Part shown: piece after piece, positions 1 through 6,983 of the stretch
Position numbering within the stretch: the stretch's first letter is position 1
Layout of the letters: every line of letters starts with the position of its first letter
Assembly (NCBI GenBank): GCA_937125395.1
Contig: CAKZLI010000001.1
Coordinates: 1-64,000 of the forward strand
DNA length: 64,000 nucleotides
Direction of reading: 5' to 3'
DNA from: an uncultured Glaciecola sp.
Lineage (GTDB): Bacteria > Pseudomonadota > Gammaproteobacteria > Enterobacterales > Alteromonadaceae
Position numbers and translations under genes: made by a program
The notes under the pieces: generated by a model
Databases searched by the model: none
The model's input: the letters and a program-made list of their open reading frames with translations, nothing else
What the model was told of the DNA's origin: nothing

Positions 1-200
1 GATACTGGTGTTTTATTTGGCGGGGCTTTGCCACGATTACCATGAATAGCAAATTGAATACCGACTTGCTGATATTGTTTGACGTAGCGTTCAATTGTAC
101 GTCGTGACTTGTTAAGTAACTTTGCTGCATTGCCAATTGTTATTCTGTTTTCTGCTACTTTAGCAATAATATCAACAGTGAGTTGAGCTTTTGAATCCAT
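1..200 (-). mobile_element. Transposase N-terminus, ISNCY-like (partial, runs off the window)
   Basis: Reading the complement from an ATG at 200 gives an open frame to the window edge: about 66 residues with a helix-turn-helix of the form ITIGNAAKLLNKSRRTIERY followed by FAIHGNRGKAPPNKTP. That pattern (HTH, then an HGN-G-P-NKT stretch) is what I recall at the start of ISNCY-family transposases. The catalytic part lies outside the window, so intactness cannot be judged. The terminal repeat should lie between 200 and about 290, probably close to the GTGACCGACAAATTCCC stretch, but no second copy is visible to confirm it. The element sits directly upstream of the small-peptide locus. Confidence 0.75.
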
Positions 201-520
201 CACAATCATCCTCAACATGCCTTATTAGTATTCCAAAAACAAAACACTAACAGACACGTAAAAAAGTGACCGACAAATTCCCTTGGTAATCACACTAATT
301 CATCATATTACATTTTTCTCTGAATACTATTCCCCCAGATAGTATACCATTCACCTCTTTCCCTTAGGAAAAACATGACCACTTAATAGGTCTTATTATT
401 CTGAAGGGAAAATTTACCTTGTATTCACTGCAATCACATAAAACTGTACTTGTGTACACTTATATTTATTTAGTGAAGCGGTACACTGATATTCCACTCA
501 AATGAAAGACAGGAATACCA
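201..520. other. Intergenic stretch between the insertion sequence and the peptide genes
   Basis: No protein-coding frame worth calling. The left part (to about 290) should be the outer end of the insertion sequence. The rest is A+T-rich and must contain the promoter of the peptide genes. Around 448-495 there are repeated GTAC/GTACAC motifs (ACTGTAC, TGTGTACACT, GGTACAC) that could be a regulator site or chance. I could not assign a convincing -35/-10 pair. Confidence 0.4.
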
Positions 521-709
521 ATGCAACCTTTAACAGTACAACAATCTCAAACCGTCACAGGCGGAGCTTTACCCTTATATTATGCCTATTTTGGTTATGT
601 CACGGCATTAGCGACACTGATAGATGGTGTGTCAGCATTTGGCGATGGCTTCACGACAACATGGAATGAACGCAAAGCAGCCGATGCAAAAAAGGAGAAC
701 ACAAAATGA
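521..709 (+). CDS. Double-glycine-leader small peptide A (putative bacteriocin/microcin precursor)
   Basis: 62 residues. The N-terminus MQPLTVQQSQTVTGG is a classic double-glycine leader: about 15 residues, hydrophobic positions before the cleavage site, ending T-G-G. Such leaders are removed by C39-peptidase ABC exporters. The predicted core of 47 residues starts with ALPLYYAYFGYVTALATLID, which is hydrophobic and aromatic, and ends in a hydrophilic, lysine-rich tail. A good AGGA site lies at 511-514, seven bases before the ATG. The stop overlaps the start of peptide B by 4 bp (ATGA, 706-709), so the two are translationally coupled. Family membership comes from leader form only. No exporter or modification enzyme is visible in the window. 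It could instead be a signalling peptide. Confidence 0.65.
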   Translation: MQPLTVQQSQTVTGGALPLYYAYFGYVTALATLIDGVSAFGDGFTTTWNERKAADAKKENTK

Positions 710-912
710 GACCATTACACATGAATGAGCAAGCAATGATTACAGGTGGAGAGTCAACATTTGAAAGCATCTTTTCGTATTTTGGTTCTATGTTTGCGAA
801 TTTCACCTATGATGCTGCTTACAATGATCATAGTAAAATGGTCTATCAAGCTGGTGTAAATGGTAACAGTCAAAAAATCAGAGACATGTATCCCAATGAT
901 CCACTCCTCTAA
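706..912 (+). CDS. Double-glycine-leader small peptide B (partner of peptide A)
   Basis: 68 residues. With the start at 706 the leader is MRPLHMNEQAMITGG, exactly 15 residues, and matches peptide A at M1, P3, L4 and the final TGG. This supports 706 over the internal ATG at 721. GGAG at 694-697 is well spaced for 706. The 53-residue core begins ESTFESIFSYFGSMFANF; it shares the aromatic YFG element seen in core A (AYFGY), then becomes hydrophilic with N, D and K residues. Two adjacent, overlapping precursors with matched leaders are the arrangement of two-peptide class II bacteriocins. Activity, export and target are inferred, not shown. Confidence 0.65.
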   Translation: MRPLHMNEQAMITGGESTFESIFSYFGSMFANFTYDAAYNDHSKMVYQAGVNGNSQKIRDMYPNDPLL

Positions 913-941
913 AATCAGACGCATTAACGCGCCTACGGCTT

Positions 942-966
942 CGGTCAAGTTCAATTTACTTGACCG
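942..966 (+). other. Perfect 9-bp hairpin after peptide B
   Basis: CGGTCAAGT (942-950) and ACTTGACCG (958-966) form a perfect stem with a 7-nt loop. It lies between the stop of peptide B (912) and the next likely start (971). No T-tract follows, so it is not a standard intrinsic terminator. It is more likely an mRNA stabiliser or processing site that lets the peptides be expressed above the downstream gene, or a translation block for the ATG at 971. Confidence 0.6.
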
Positions 967-970
967 GACA

Positions 971-1144
971 ATGGAGGGTTCAGTGATCTTGATGTTAATT
1001 TATAATGTGTTTTTGTCTTTGGCGGTGTATTTAGGTTACGTCGAGTTTACTATCAAACTCGCTTACGAGTATTGGTTTTTATTCTGCCTAATATCGTTTG
1101 TGTTTAATTTAAGGTTCAAAACATTATACGCGTCTAACGATTAA
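971..1144 (+). CDS. Small two-helix membrane protein, candidate immunity protein
   Basis: 57 residues from the ATG at 971. The frame is open further upstream to 860, but that part overlaps peptide B in another frame and reads as non-protein-like. Two hydrophobic segments are visible, about residues 5-24 (VILMLIYNVFLSLAVYLGYV) and 34-47 (YWFLFCLISFVFNL), with a short basic tail. Small membrane proteins next to class II bacteriocin structural genes are usually self-immunity proteins, which is the only basis for this suggestion. The ribosome-binding site is weak and sits in or next to the 942-966 hairpin. Confidence 0.45.
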   Translation: MEGSVILMLIYNVFLSLAVYLGYVEFTIKLAYEYWFLFCLISFVFNLRFKTLYASND

Positions 1145-1222
1145 TCCAAATGGCACACATATTGCTCATTCCATAGCACGTCATGGCAAGAACAAACTCT
1201 TGACGCTTTGCTATTTGGATTA
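1142..1222 (+). promoter_or_regulatory. Structured leader just upstream of the pseudaminic acid operon
   Basis: TAATCCAAAT (1142-1151) and ATTTGGATTA (1213-1222) are a perfect 10-bp inverted repeat enclosing about 60 nt. Inside is a smaller CAAGA/TCTTG stem. The right arm ends a couple of bases before the GAGG ribosome-binding site of the next gene (about 1224-1227; ATG at 1235). In RNA this would make a long closed hairpin next to the start of the first pse gene. It could be an attenuator, a protein-binding site, or the border of a mobile cassette. No ops (RfaH) element was seen. Confidence 0.45.
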
Positions 1223-1234
1223 TGAGGCTTAATC

Positions 1235-2254
1235 ATGTTACACAACAAAGTAGTGCTGATCACTGGAGGTACCGGCTCCTTAGGTAAGGCATGCATACAG
1301 ACTATCTTAACGCGTTACCCCACCGTCAAAAAAATCATTATATTTTCGCGTGATGAGCTCAAACAATATGAATTAAAGCAGCGTTATCCAAGGGATGAGT
1401 TTCCGCAGTTACGTTTTTTTATTGGCGATGTTCGTGATCTTCAGCGGATCACGATGGCTTGTGAAGGCGTTGATGTGATCATCCATACTGCTGCAATGAA
1501 ACAAGTAGATACGGCAGAATATAATCCCACAGAATGTATTCGCACTAATATTACCGGTGCTGAAAATATCATACATGCTGCCATGAGTACCGGAGTCAGT
1601 GATGTGGTTGCGTTATCCACAGATAAAGCCTGTGCTCCGATTAATTTGTATGGTGCGACCAAGCTCGCCTCCGATAAATTATTTACCGCAGCCAATAACA
1701 TCCGAGGTGCCAAAAATATCCGCTTTAGTGTCGTGCGCTATGGCAATGTGATGGGATCGAGAGGTTCGGTGATCCCGTTTTTTATGGATAAACGTAAAGA
1801 CGGCGTGATCCCCATTACCCATGATCAAATGACCCGTTTTAATATTCCATTACAAGAGGGGGTCGAGCTGGTGTTATTTGCATTGGCCAATCATCTGGGG
1901 GGGGAGATCTTTATTCCCAAAATACCCTCATATACCATTTTAGATGTGGCTAAAGCCGTGGCGCCAGAGTGCCGTATTAAATTTGTCGGGGTGCGTCCAG
2001 GGGAAAAACTACACGAAGAAATGATCACCGATACGGATTCATTACATACCTTAGATTTGGGATCATACTATGCCATTTTGCCGGCGGTATCTTTTAATAT
2101 TAATGAATCACGCTATATTGAGCATCATCATGCTAAAAAAGTCCCCTTTGGTTTTCAATACAATTCAGGTACGAACTCGCAGTGGCTTGATGTGCCTGCA
2201 CTGCGGAATTTGATCAAGGAGCATGTTGACCCGACTTTTGAGGTATGTGGATGA
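1235..2254 (+). CDS. pseB: UDP-N-acetylglucosamine 4,6-dehydratase (inverting), pseudaminic acid step 1
   Basis: 339 residues, usual PseB length. Cytosolic extended SDR that converts UDP-GlcNAc to UDP-2-acetamido-2,6-dideoxy-beta-L-arabino-hex-4-ulose. The nucleotide-binding glycine motif TGGTGSLG is at 10-17. The family motif TAAMKQVDTAEYNP is at 85-98. The active-site block STDKACAPINLYGATK at 128-143 carries the T/D/K and the Tyr-x3-Lys pair expected of PseB/FlaA1 short forms. GAGG precedes the ATG. It is the first gene of a seven-gene run in which almost every stop overlaps the next start. It differs from the long membrane-bound dehydratase at 9523, which has Met at the Tyr position. Confidence 0.95.
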   Translation: MLHNKVVLITGGTGSLGKACIQTILTRYPTVKKIIIFSRDELKQYELKQRYPRDEFPQLRFFIGDVRDLQRITMACEGVDVIIHTAAMKQVDTAEYNPTECIRTNITGAENIIHAAMSTGVSDVVALSTDKACAPINLYGATKLASDKLFTAANNIRGAKNIRFSVVRYGNVMGSRGSVIPFFMDKRKDGVIPITHDQMTRFNIPLQEGVELVLFALANHLGGEIFIPKIPSYTILDVAKAVAPECRIKFVGVRPGEKLHEEMITDTDSLHTLDLGSYYAILPAVSFNINESRYIEHHHAKKVPFGFQYNSGTNSQWLDVPALRNLIKEHVDPTFEVCG

Positions 2255-3435
2255 TCCCGTATGGCAAACAAGATATCAATCAAGCTGACATAGCCGCTGT
2301 TGTTGCGGTATTACAGTCTGATTTTCTTACCCAAGGCCCTCAAGTGCCCCTATTTGAGCAAGCGTTGGCAAAAACAGTGCAAGCACAATATGGCGTTGCG
2401 GTTAATTCAGCAACATCCGCCTTACACATAGCGTGTTTAGCATTAGGGCTTGGCAAAGGGGATTGCTTGTGGACCAGTCCGAACACTTTTGTTGCTTCTG
2501 CTAACTGCGCCCGATATTGCCAAGCCAAAGTGGATTTTGTTGATATTGACCCTCGTACTTATAACATGTGCCCGGATGCATTGCACGTTAAGCTCATCGA
2601 TGCTCAGCGACACAATACCTTACCCAAAATTGTTATGCCGGTGCATTTTGCAGGACAGCCTTGCGATATGCAGCGTATCCATGCATTAGCCCAAGAGTAT
2701 GGTTTTAAAATTATTGAAGATGCCTCCCATGCCATCGGAGCTACTTATCACAACCTACCTGTTGGGGCCTGTCAGTACAGTGATATTACGGTGTTTAGTT
2801 TTCATCCGGTAAAGATCATCACCAGTGCCGAAGGTGGCATGGCGATGTGTAATGATGTTCAACTGGCCGAACAAATGCGTTTGTTGCGTAGCCACGGGGT
2901 GACGCATGTTCCTGCCCAGCTGGACTCCCCACATACCGGAGAATGGTACTATGAGCAAGTCACACTAGGACTCAATTATCGGATGATTGAGTTACAAGCG
3001 GCACTGGGATTAAGTCAGTTGCAACGCTTGCCGGTGTTTTTGGCTCAGCGGCAGCATTTACGGCAACGTTATGATTGTTTGCTAAAGGATTTGCCACTGC
3101 AATTACCGGTTGCTGATAGTATGACTACTTCGGCTAATCATTTATATCCAATCCAATTAAATGCCTTGGAGCAAGATTCATCATTGAGTCGTCAACCTAG
3201 CCGAAAAGCCATCTTTGATCGATTACGTGCTCAAGGAATTGGTGTGCATGTGCATTATATTCCGGTCCATACCCAGCCCTACTATCAAACACTGGGTTTT
3301 GCTTATGGCGATTACCCACAATCCGAGCATTATTATCAACACGCGTTGAGCTTACCTTTGTATCATGGCATGACGGAGCAGCAACAAGATCAGGTTATCG
3401 AAGAGTTAGCAGATGTCTTGATGGTGTGCGCATGA
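2251..3435 (+). CDS. pseC: UDP-4-amino-4,6-dideoxy-N-acetyl-beta-L-altrosamine transaminase
   Basis: 394 residues from the ATG at 2251, which overlaps the pseB stop as ATGA and sits 7 nt after GAGG. An ATG two codons earlier (2245) is possible. This PLP-dependent DegT/DnrJ/EryC1 aminotransferase adds the 4-amino group from glutamate to the PseB product. The start MIPYGKQDI is typical of PseC. The PLP lysine is in FSFHPVKIITSAEGG (about K188), preceded by the conserved EDASHAIGA aspartate segment. It lies between pseB and pseF in the operon, as in many pseudaminic acid clusters. Confidence 0.94.
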   Translation: MIPYGKQDINQADIAAVVAVLQSDFLTQGPQVPLFEQALAKTVQAQYGVAVNSATSALHIACLALGLGKGDCLWTSPNTFVASANCARYCQAKVDFVDIDPRTYNMCPDALHVKLIDAQRHNTLPKIVMPVHFAGQPCDMQRIHALAQEYGFKIIEDASHAIGATYHNLPVGACQYSDITVFSFHPVKIITSAEGGMAMCNDVQLAEQMRLLRSHGVTHVPAQLDSPHTGEWYYEQVTLGLNYRMIELQAALGLSQLQRLPVFLAQRQHLRQRYDCLLKDLPLQLPVADSMTTSANHLYPIQLNALEQDSSLSRQPSRKAIFDRLRAQGIGVHVHYIPVHTQPYYQTLGFAYGDYPQSEHYYQHALSLPLYHGMTEQQQDQVIEELADVLMVCA

Positions 3436-4148
3436 ATATTGCTATTATACCTGCACGGGGAGGAAGTCGACGGATCCCTCAAAAAAACATCAAGCATTTT
3501 GCCGGCCAACCGATCATCGCTTACCCAATTAAAGCTGCCTTGACCTCCGGGTGTTTTGATCACGTCATGGTCTCAACCGATAATGAACAGATTGCACGTA
3601 TTGCGCGTGATTATGGAGCGAGTACGCCATTTTATCGAACTTCAGGGACAGCCAATGATGTTGCCAGCTTACATGATGTCGTGCTTGAAACCTTGACCGG
3701 TTTATCAAATCTAAATCACGTCATCGAGCAAGTCGCTGTTATCTTGCCGACCACGCCAATGCTAAATGTTAACACTATCAAAAATGTAATGCGTTTTGTT
3801 GATCATCCTGAGTATGACTCAGCGATTACGGTGACTGAATATGCGGTTTCTCCGCAACGGGCGTTATCCTTATCGCCTGACGGGACGATCATCAAACACC
3901 ATAATGTGCAGCCTGGAATACGCAGTCAAGAACAGCCCAAATACCTACATGATGCAGGGCAAATGTATGCCTTTCATGCTGCTGATGTTAGCCAGCGCAA
4001 CACGTTAAGTGGCGCAAAATGTCAAGCCATCATACTAGATTACATGCAGTGCCAAGATATTGATACGGATGACGATTGGGCCATAGCAGAGTTTAAATAT
4101 ATGAAGCAGCTAGGGCATTTAACCGATGAGGCATTGAAGTTGATATGA
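3432..4148 (+). CDS. pseF: Pseudaminic acid cytidylyltransferase (CMP-Pse synthetase)
   Basis: 238 residues from the ATG at 3432, which overlaps the pseC stop (ATGA). A GTG two codons upstream is the only other option. It activates pseudaminic acid with CTP to CMP-Pse, the donor for glycosyltransferases. The N-terminal nucleotide-binding signature IAIIPARGGSRRIPQKNIK is that of CMP-sialic acid/CMP-Pse synthetases, followed by VMVSTDNEQIA. Logically it is the last step of the pathway but is encoded third. The stop overlaps the next gene's start by 4 bp. Confidence 0.93.
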   Translation: MNIAIIPARGGSRRIPQKNIKHFAGQPIIAYPIKAALTSGCFDHVMVSTDNEQIARIARDYGASTPFYRTSGTANDVASLHDVVLETLTGLSNLNHVIEQVAVILPTTPMLNVNTIKNVMRFVDHPEYDSAITVTEYAVSPQRALSLSPDGTIIKHHNVQPGIRSQEQPKYLHDAGQMYAFHAADVSQRNTLSGAKCQAIILDYMQCQDIDTDDDWAIAEFKYMKQLGHLTDEALKLI

Positions 4149-5371
4149 GCTCTAAGTTACAGATGACACCTATGACACCTACTCCGCCTAAAATTCTTTT
4201 ATTAGGTACCGGTTTTGGGCAATTACCGATGATTGAAGCGTGCCGAGCTAATGGGTATATCTGTATTGGTGTAGATGCCAATCCTAATTCTGTTGGCGCT
4301 GATTTGGTGGATACGTTTTATCATGCTGACATTATTGATATCCAAGCGGTAGTCGGTATTGCTCGCAAGGAAAACATCACGGCAGCTGTCACCATGCAAT
4401 CTGATGCACCAGTACCTGCAATGGGGGCAGTCAATGACGCATTGCAGCTAACTGGTGTGAGCTATGCCAGTGCGATGCGCTGTTGTAACAAAGACCAAAC
4501 CCGTCAAACATTACATGTTTTGGACATTACTCAGCCTGAATTTAGCATTGCCACTAATCTTGAATCGGCGCGGATAGCCGCCTCTATGATTGGCTATCCG
4601 TGTATTATTAAAGCCCCAGATTCCTCCGGCAGTCGAGGGGTTAGTAAAGTACACAATCTTGAACAAGTCGATGCCGCTTTTAAGCATGCCCAAGACCACT
4701 CCCGATCGCAACAAATCATCGTTGAAACATATATTGATGGCATTGAAATCGGTGCGCAAACCTTTTCTCAAGATGGAGAGTGTATATATTGTTTTTTACA
4801 TAATGATGTCTTATCTGCTGGCAAATACATGGTGCCGATAGGGCATTCTTATCCCTTTGAGCACGCCAATATTGATGTTGACGTCGTCAATACTCATATC
4901 AGTGCAGCACTTAAAGCGCTAGGCATTACCGATGGCCCAGCGAATGTTGATTTGATTGTGACAGCAAAAGGTGATGTACACATCATTGAAATCGGTGCTC
5001 GAATAGGCGCTACTTGTTTGCCCGAATTGACCAGCATCTATACCGGAGTGGATTGGGTCAAACTGACTCTCGATAATGCACTTGGGCGAAAGCATGTGCC
5101 TACTGTAATTAAACAACAAGCATGTGCTGCATATATTATAACAGCCCCTTGTGATGGACAGTTAAAACAGGTTATTTATCCGGAGGTTGACAGTCCGAAG
5201 TTGCAGCATCCACCTGTAATGGAGGTGACTGCTCAGTTGGGTGAATCAGTTCAACGACTGCGTAAAGGAACAGACCGCATTGGTCGAGTAGTGGTGCAAG
5301 CTGATGATGTGACTACTGCCAATGAAGTCGCACTGCATTTATGTCGTTCAGTCCAGTTAGAAGTGAGCTGA
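4145..5371 (+). CDS. ATP-grasp ligase embedded in the pseudaminic acid operon
   Basis: 408 residues. The N-terminal Rossmann-like pre-ATP-grasp domain begins KILLLGTGFGQLPMIEAC. The central ATP-grasp part has an ATP-binding lysine and Ser/Gly-rich loop (IIKAPDSSGSRGV). A metal-binding EIGARIGAT follows at about residue 280. It resembles carbamoyl-phosphate-synthase/D-Ala-ligase type enzymes that join a carboxylate to an amine. It is not a core step of CMP-Pse synthesis, yet it is coupled to pseF by a 4-bp ATGA overlap and ends 2 nt before pseG. The inferred job is to add an acyl or amino-acyl group to an amino group of the sugar or a nearby metabolite. The substrate cannot be read from sequence. 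Confidence 0.8.
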   Translation: MSSKLQMTPMTPTPPKILLLGTGFGQLPMIEACRANGYICIGVDANPNSVGADLVDTFYHADIIDIQAVVGIARKENITAAVTMQSDAPVPAMGAVNDALQLTGVSYASAMRCCNKDQTRQTLHVLDITQPEFSIATNLESARIAASMIGYPCIIKAPDSSGSRGVSKVHNLEQVDAAFKHAQDHSRSQQIIVETYIDGIEIGAQTFSQDGECIYCFLHNDVLSAGKYMVPIGHSYPFEHANIDVDVVNTHISAALKALGITDGPANVDLIVTAKGDVHIIEIGARIGATCLPELTSIYTGVDWVKLTLDNALGRKHVPTVIKQQACAAYIITAPCDGQLKQVIYPEVDSPKLQHPPVMEVTAQLGESVQRLRKGTDRIGRVVVQADDVTTANEVALHLCRSVQLEVS

Positions 5372-5373
5372 GA

Positions 5374-6489
5374 ATGCGCCGTATAATATTTATCACCAGT
5401 GCATCAGGACAAAGTGGCATGGGGCATTTGATGCGCACATTGCGCTTGGCCAGTGCGATATCGACACAATGCGCAACTGAAGTGATATTGCTGGGTGAGA
5501 GCGGGGCAGGCGTTCAGGACACAAACGTTCAGGATTCAAACGTTAAGTTACACCATTCAACCTGGGCACAATGTAAAGACAGTCTGCGAATTTTATCGGT
5601 AAATAGCCAGGATATATTGTGCTTTGATGTACCTGATGAACAATACAATCAATTACAGGCATTTGCGAATTGGGCCGGACGAGTTGTGAGCATCAATATG
5701 TATGAAAAACACAATCAGGTTTGCTACGAAGATATAGCAATTTATCCCTTGTTTGCGCCCAATCAACAAAGCCTTATTGCACATCAACTGCTGTCACACA
5801 AAACGACAATACAAGTATCTGGCGCAGATTATATCATGGTTGACCCTGCGTTTTTTAGTCCATTAGCGAAGCCTTGCGATAGTCTATCCGCAATCCCGTT
5901 AGCTATGCCATCCGCGCCTGCGCGCTCATCAGGCGCATATGCATTGGTGACTATGGGCGGAGCCGATCCCATGGACTACACATTTCATGTGCTCAAGGCT
6001 GTCATGGCATTCGCGAACTCAACACTGATTTATAAGATTATTTTACCCCAACAAAGCGATCTCAACGCCATGCAGGATATGACTGAACATTGCGACTGGA
6101 TTGAATTGTATGAATTTGGGCAGGTTGATTTTGTTGATAGCCTCAAATCAGCAGAATTTGCCATTATTAATGGCGGAATGACGCGTTACGAATGTGTCGC
6201 AAGTAATACGTATTTTATCGCGTTGTCCTTACATCGCACCCAATATGCATTGACTCAACACGTGACTAAGCACGGGTATGGCATCAATCTTGGGGTATTT
6301 GATCAAACAAACATCTCGACATTAACGCCCTGTTTAGCCGAATACTTGATTGCCAATGCCAATGCCAATGCCAATGCCAATGATATAAGCACAAAACGAC
6401 ATGCTATCAAATCGCCCCAATCGATAGCTTTATCACCTCATGCTGCTCAACATATTTTGGCGGTGATACAAGAGGGAGTATCAACATGA
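5374..6489 (+). CDS. pseG: UDP-2,4-diacetamido-2,4,6-trideoxy-beta-L-altropyranose hydrolase
   Basis: 371 residues from the ATG at 5374, 2 nt after the previous stop. The frame is open for 11 codons upstream, but those lie inside the ATP-grasp gene. GT-B-like enzyme that removes UDP before condensation with PEP. The N-terminal GMGHLMR, with the catalytic His at about 18, and the C-terminal NGGMTRYEC loop are the PseG hallmarks. Two in-frame duplications are present: a 15-bp pair at 5512-5541, and five copies of GCCAAT at 6352-6381 that encode an Asn-Ala stretch near the C-terminus. Somewhat divergent from textbook PseG, but context is decisive. Confidence 0.88.
   Translation: MRRIIFITSASGQSGMGHLMRTLRLASAISTQCATEVILLGESGAGVQDTNVQDSNVKLHHSTWAQCKDSLRILSVNSQDILCFDVPDEQYNQLQAFANWAGRVVSINMYEKHNQVCYEDIAIYPLFAPNQQSLIAHQLLSHKTTIQVSGADYIMVDPAFFSPLAKPCDSLSAIPLAMPSAPARSSGAYALVTMGGADPMDYTFHVLKAVMAFANSTLIYKIILPQQSDLNAMQDMTEHCDWIELYEFGQVDFVDSLKSAEFAIINGGMTRYECVASNTYFIALSLHRTQYALTQHVTKHGYGINLGVFDQTNISTLTPCLAEYLIANANANANANDISTKRHAIKSPQSIALSPHAAQHILAVIQEGVST
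6352..6381 (+). repeat. Hexanucleotide tandem repeat (GCCAAT x5) inside pseG
   Basis: Five perfect copies of GCCAAT encode alternating Ala-Asn residues in the C-terminal part of the PseG-like protein. The unit is a multiple of three, so changes in copy number would lengthen or shorten the protein without breaking the frame. Confidence 0.95.
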
Positions 6490-6983
6490 AGCTAAGTCCG
6501 ATAGGCCGATTAGCCATGCGCTGGTTAGGCGTGTTTATTCCGGAAGGACCTGCTGGGGATGCACTACGAGGGCTATTGTATCGCCCTTTTTTGCAATCCT
6601 GTGGCCGTAATTTTAAAATCGCCAGCCGTGCATTTATCTATAACCCTGCACAGCTTAGTGTTGGTGATAACGTCTATATCGGATTTAATAGTTATTTAGG
6701 TCAAGGCCAGATTGACTTAAAGGATGAGGTGTTGATTGGGAATTTTGTGTCGATCACAGCCAGTAATCATCGAAAAAAAAATACATCTTACCGCTTTGGT
6801 GGGTTCACCGGAGCGCCGATTATTATTGAGCAAGGGGCTTGGTTGGCCGCGCATTGCAGTATTACCTCGGGAGTTCACATCGGGCAGGGGGCCTTGGTGG
6901 CTGCTGGAGCCGTCGTCACCAAAAACGTATCCGCACACAGTATCGTCGGCGGTATTCCTGCCAAGGAGATAACACATGACTAA
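6486..6983 (+). CDS. Left-handed beta-helix (hexapeptide) acyltransferase of the pseudaminic acid operon
   Basis: 165 residues. After about 45 residues come repeated hexapeptide turns (LSVGDNVYIGFNSYLGQG, VLIGNFVSI, VHIGQGALVAAGAVVTKNV) ending with IVGGIPAKEI, the usual close of the WbbJ/NodL/maltose-O-acetyltransferase class. It uses acetyl-CoA to acetylate a sugar O or N atom. The ATG overlaps the pseG stop (ATGA), and the gene overlaps pseI by 8 bp. The operon has no GNAT-type PseH, so this protein is the best candidate for acetylating the 4-amino group. It could equally be a side-chain O-acetyltransferase. Confidence 0.82.
   Translation: MKLSPIGRLAMRWLGVFIPEGPAGDALRGLLYRPFLQSCGRNFKIASRAFIYNPAQLSVGDNVYIGFNSYLGQGQIDLKDEVLIGNFVSITASNHRKKNTSYRFGGFTGAPIIIEQGAWLAAHCSITSGVHIGQGALVAAGAVVTKNVSAHSIVGGIPAKEITHD

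Noticed and set aside
754..954. Minus-strand 66-codon frame across peptide B
   Set aside because: No ribosome site, odd composition, and fully antisense to the better-supported leader-peptide gene.
942..966. Hairpin after peptide B as an intrinsic terminator
   Set aside because: No T-tract follows on the plus strand; kept only as a generic RNA structure.
860..970. N-terminal 37-codon extension of the small membrane protein frame
   Set aside because: It overlaps peptide B in another frame, contains the hairpin sequence and reads as basic, non-protein-like residues; the ATG at 971 gives a coherent two-helix protein.
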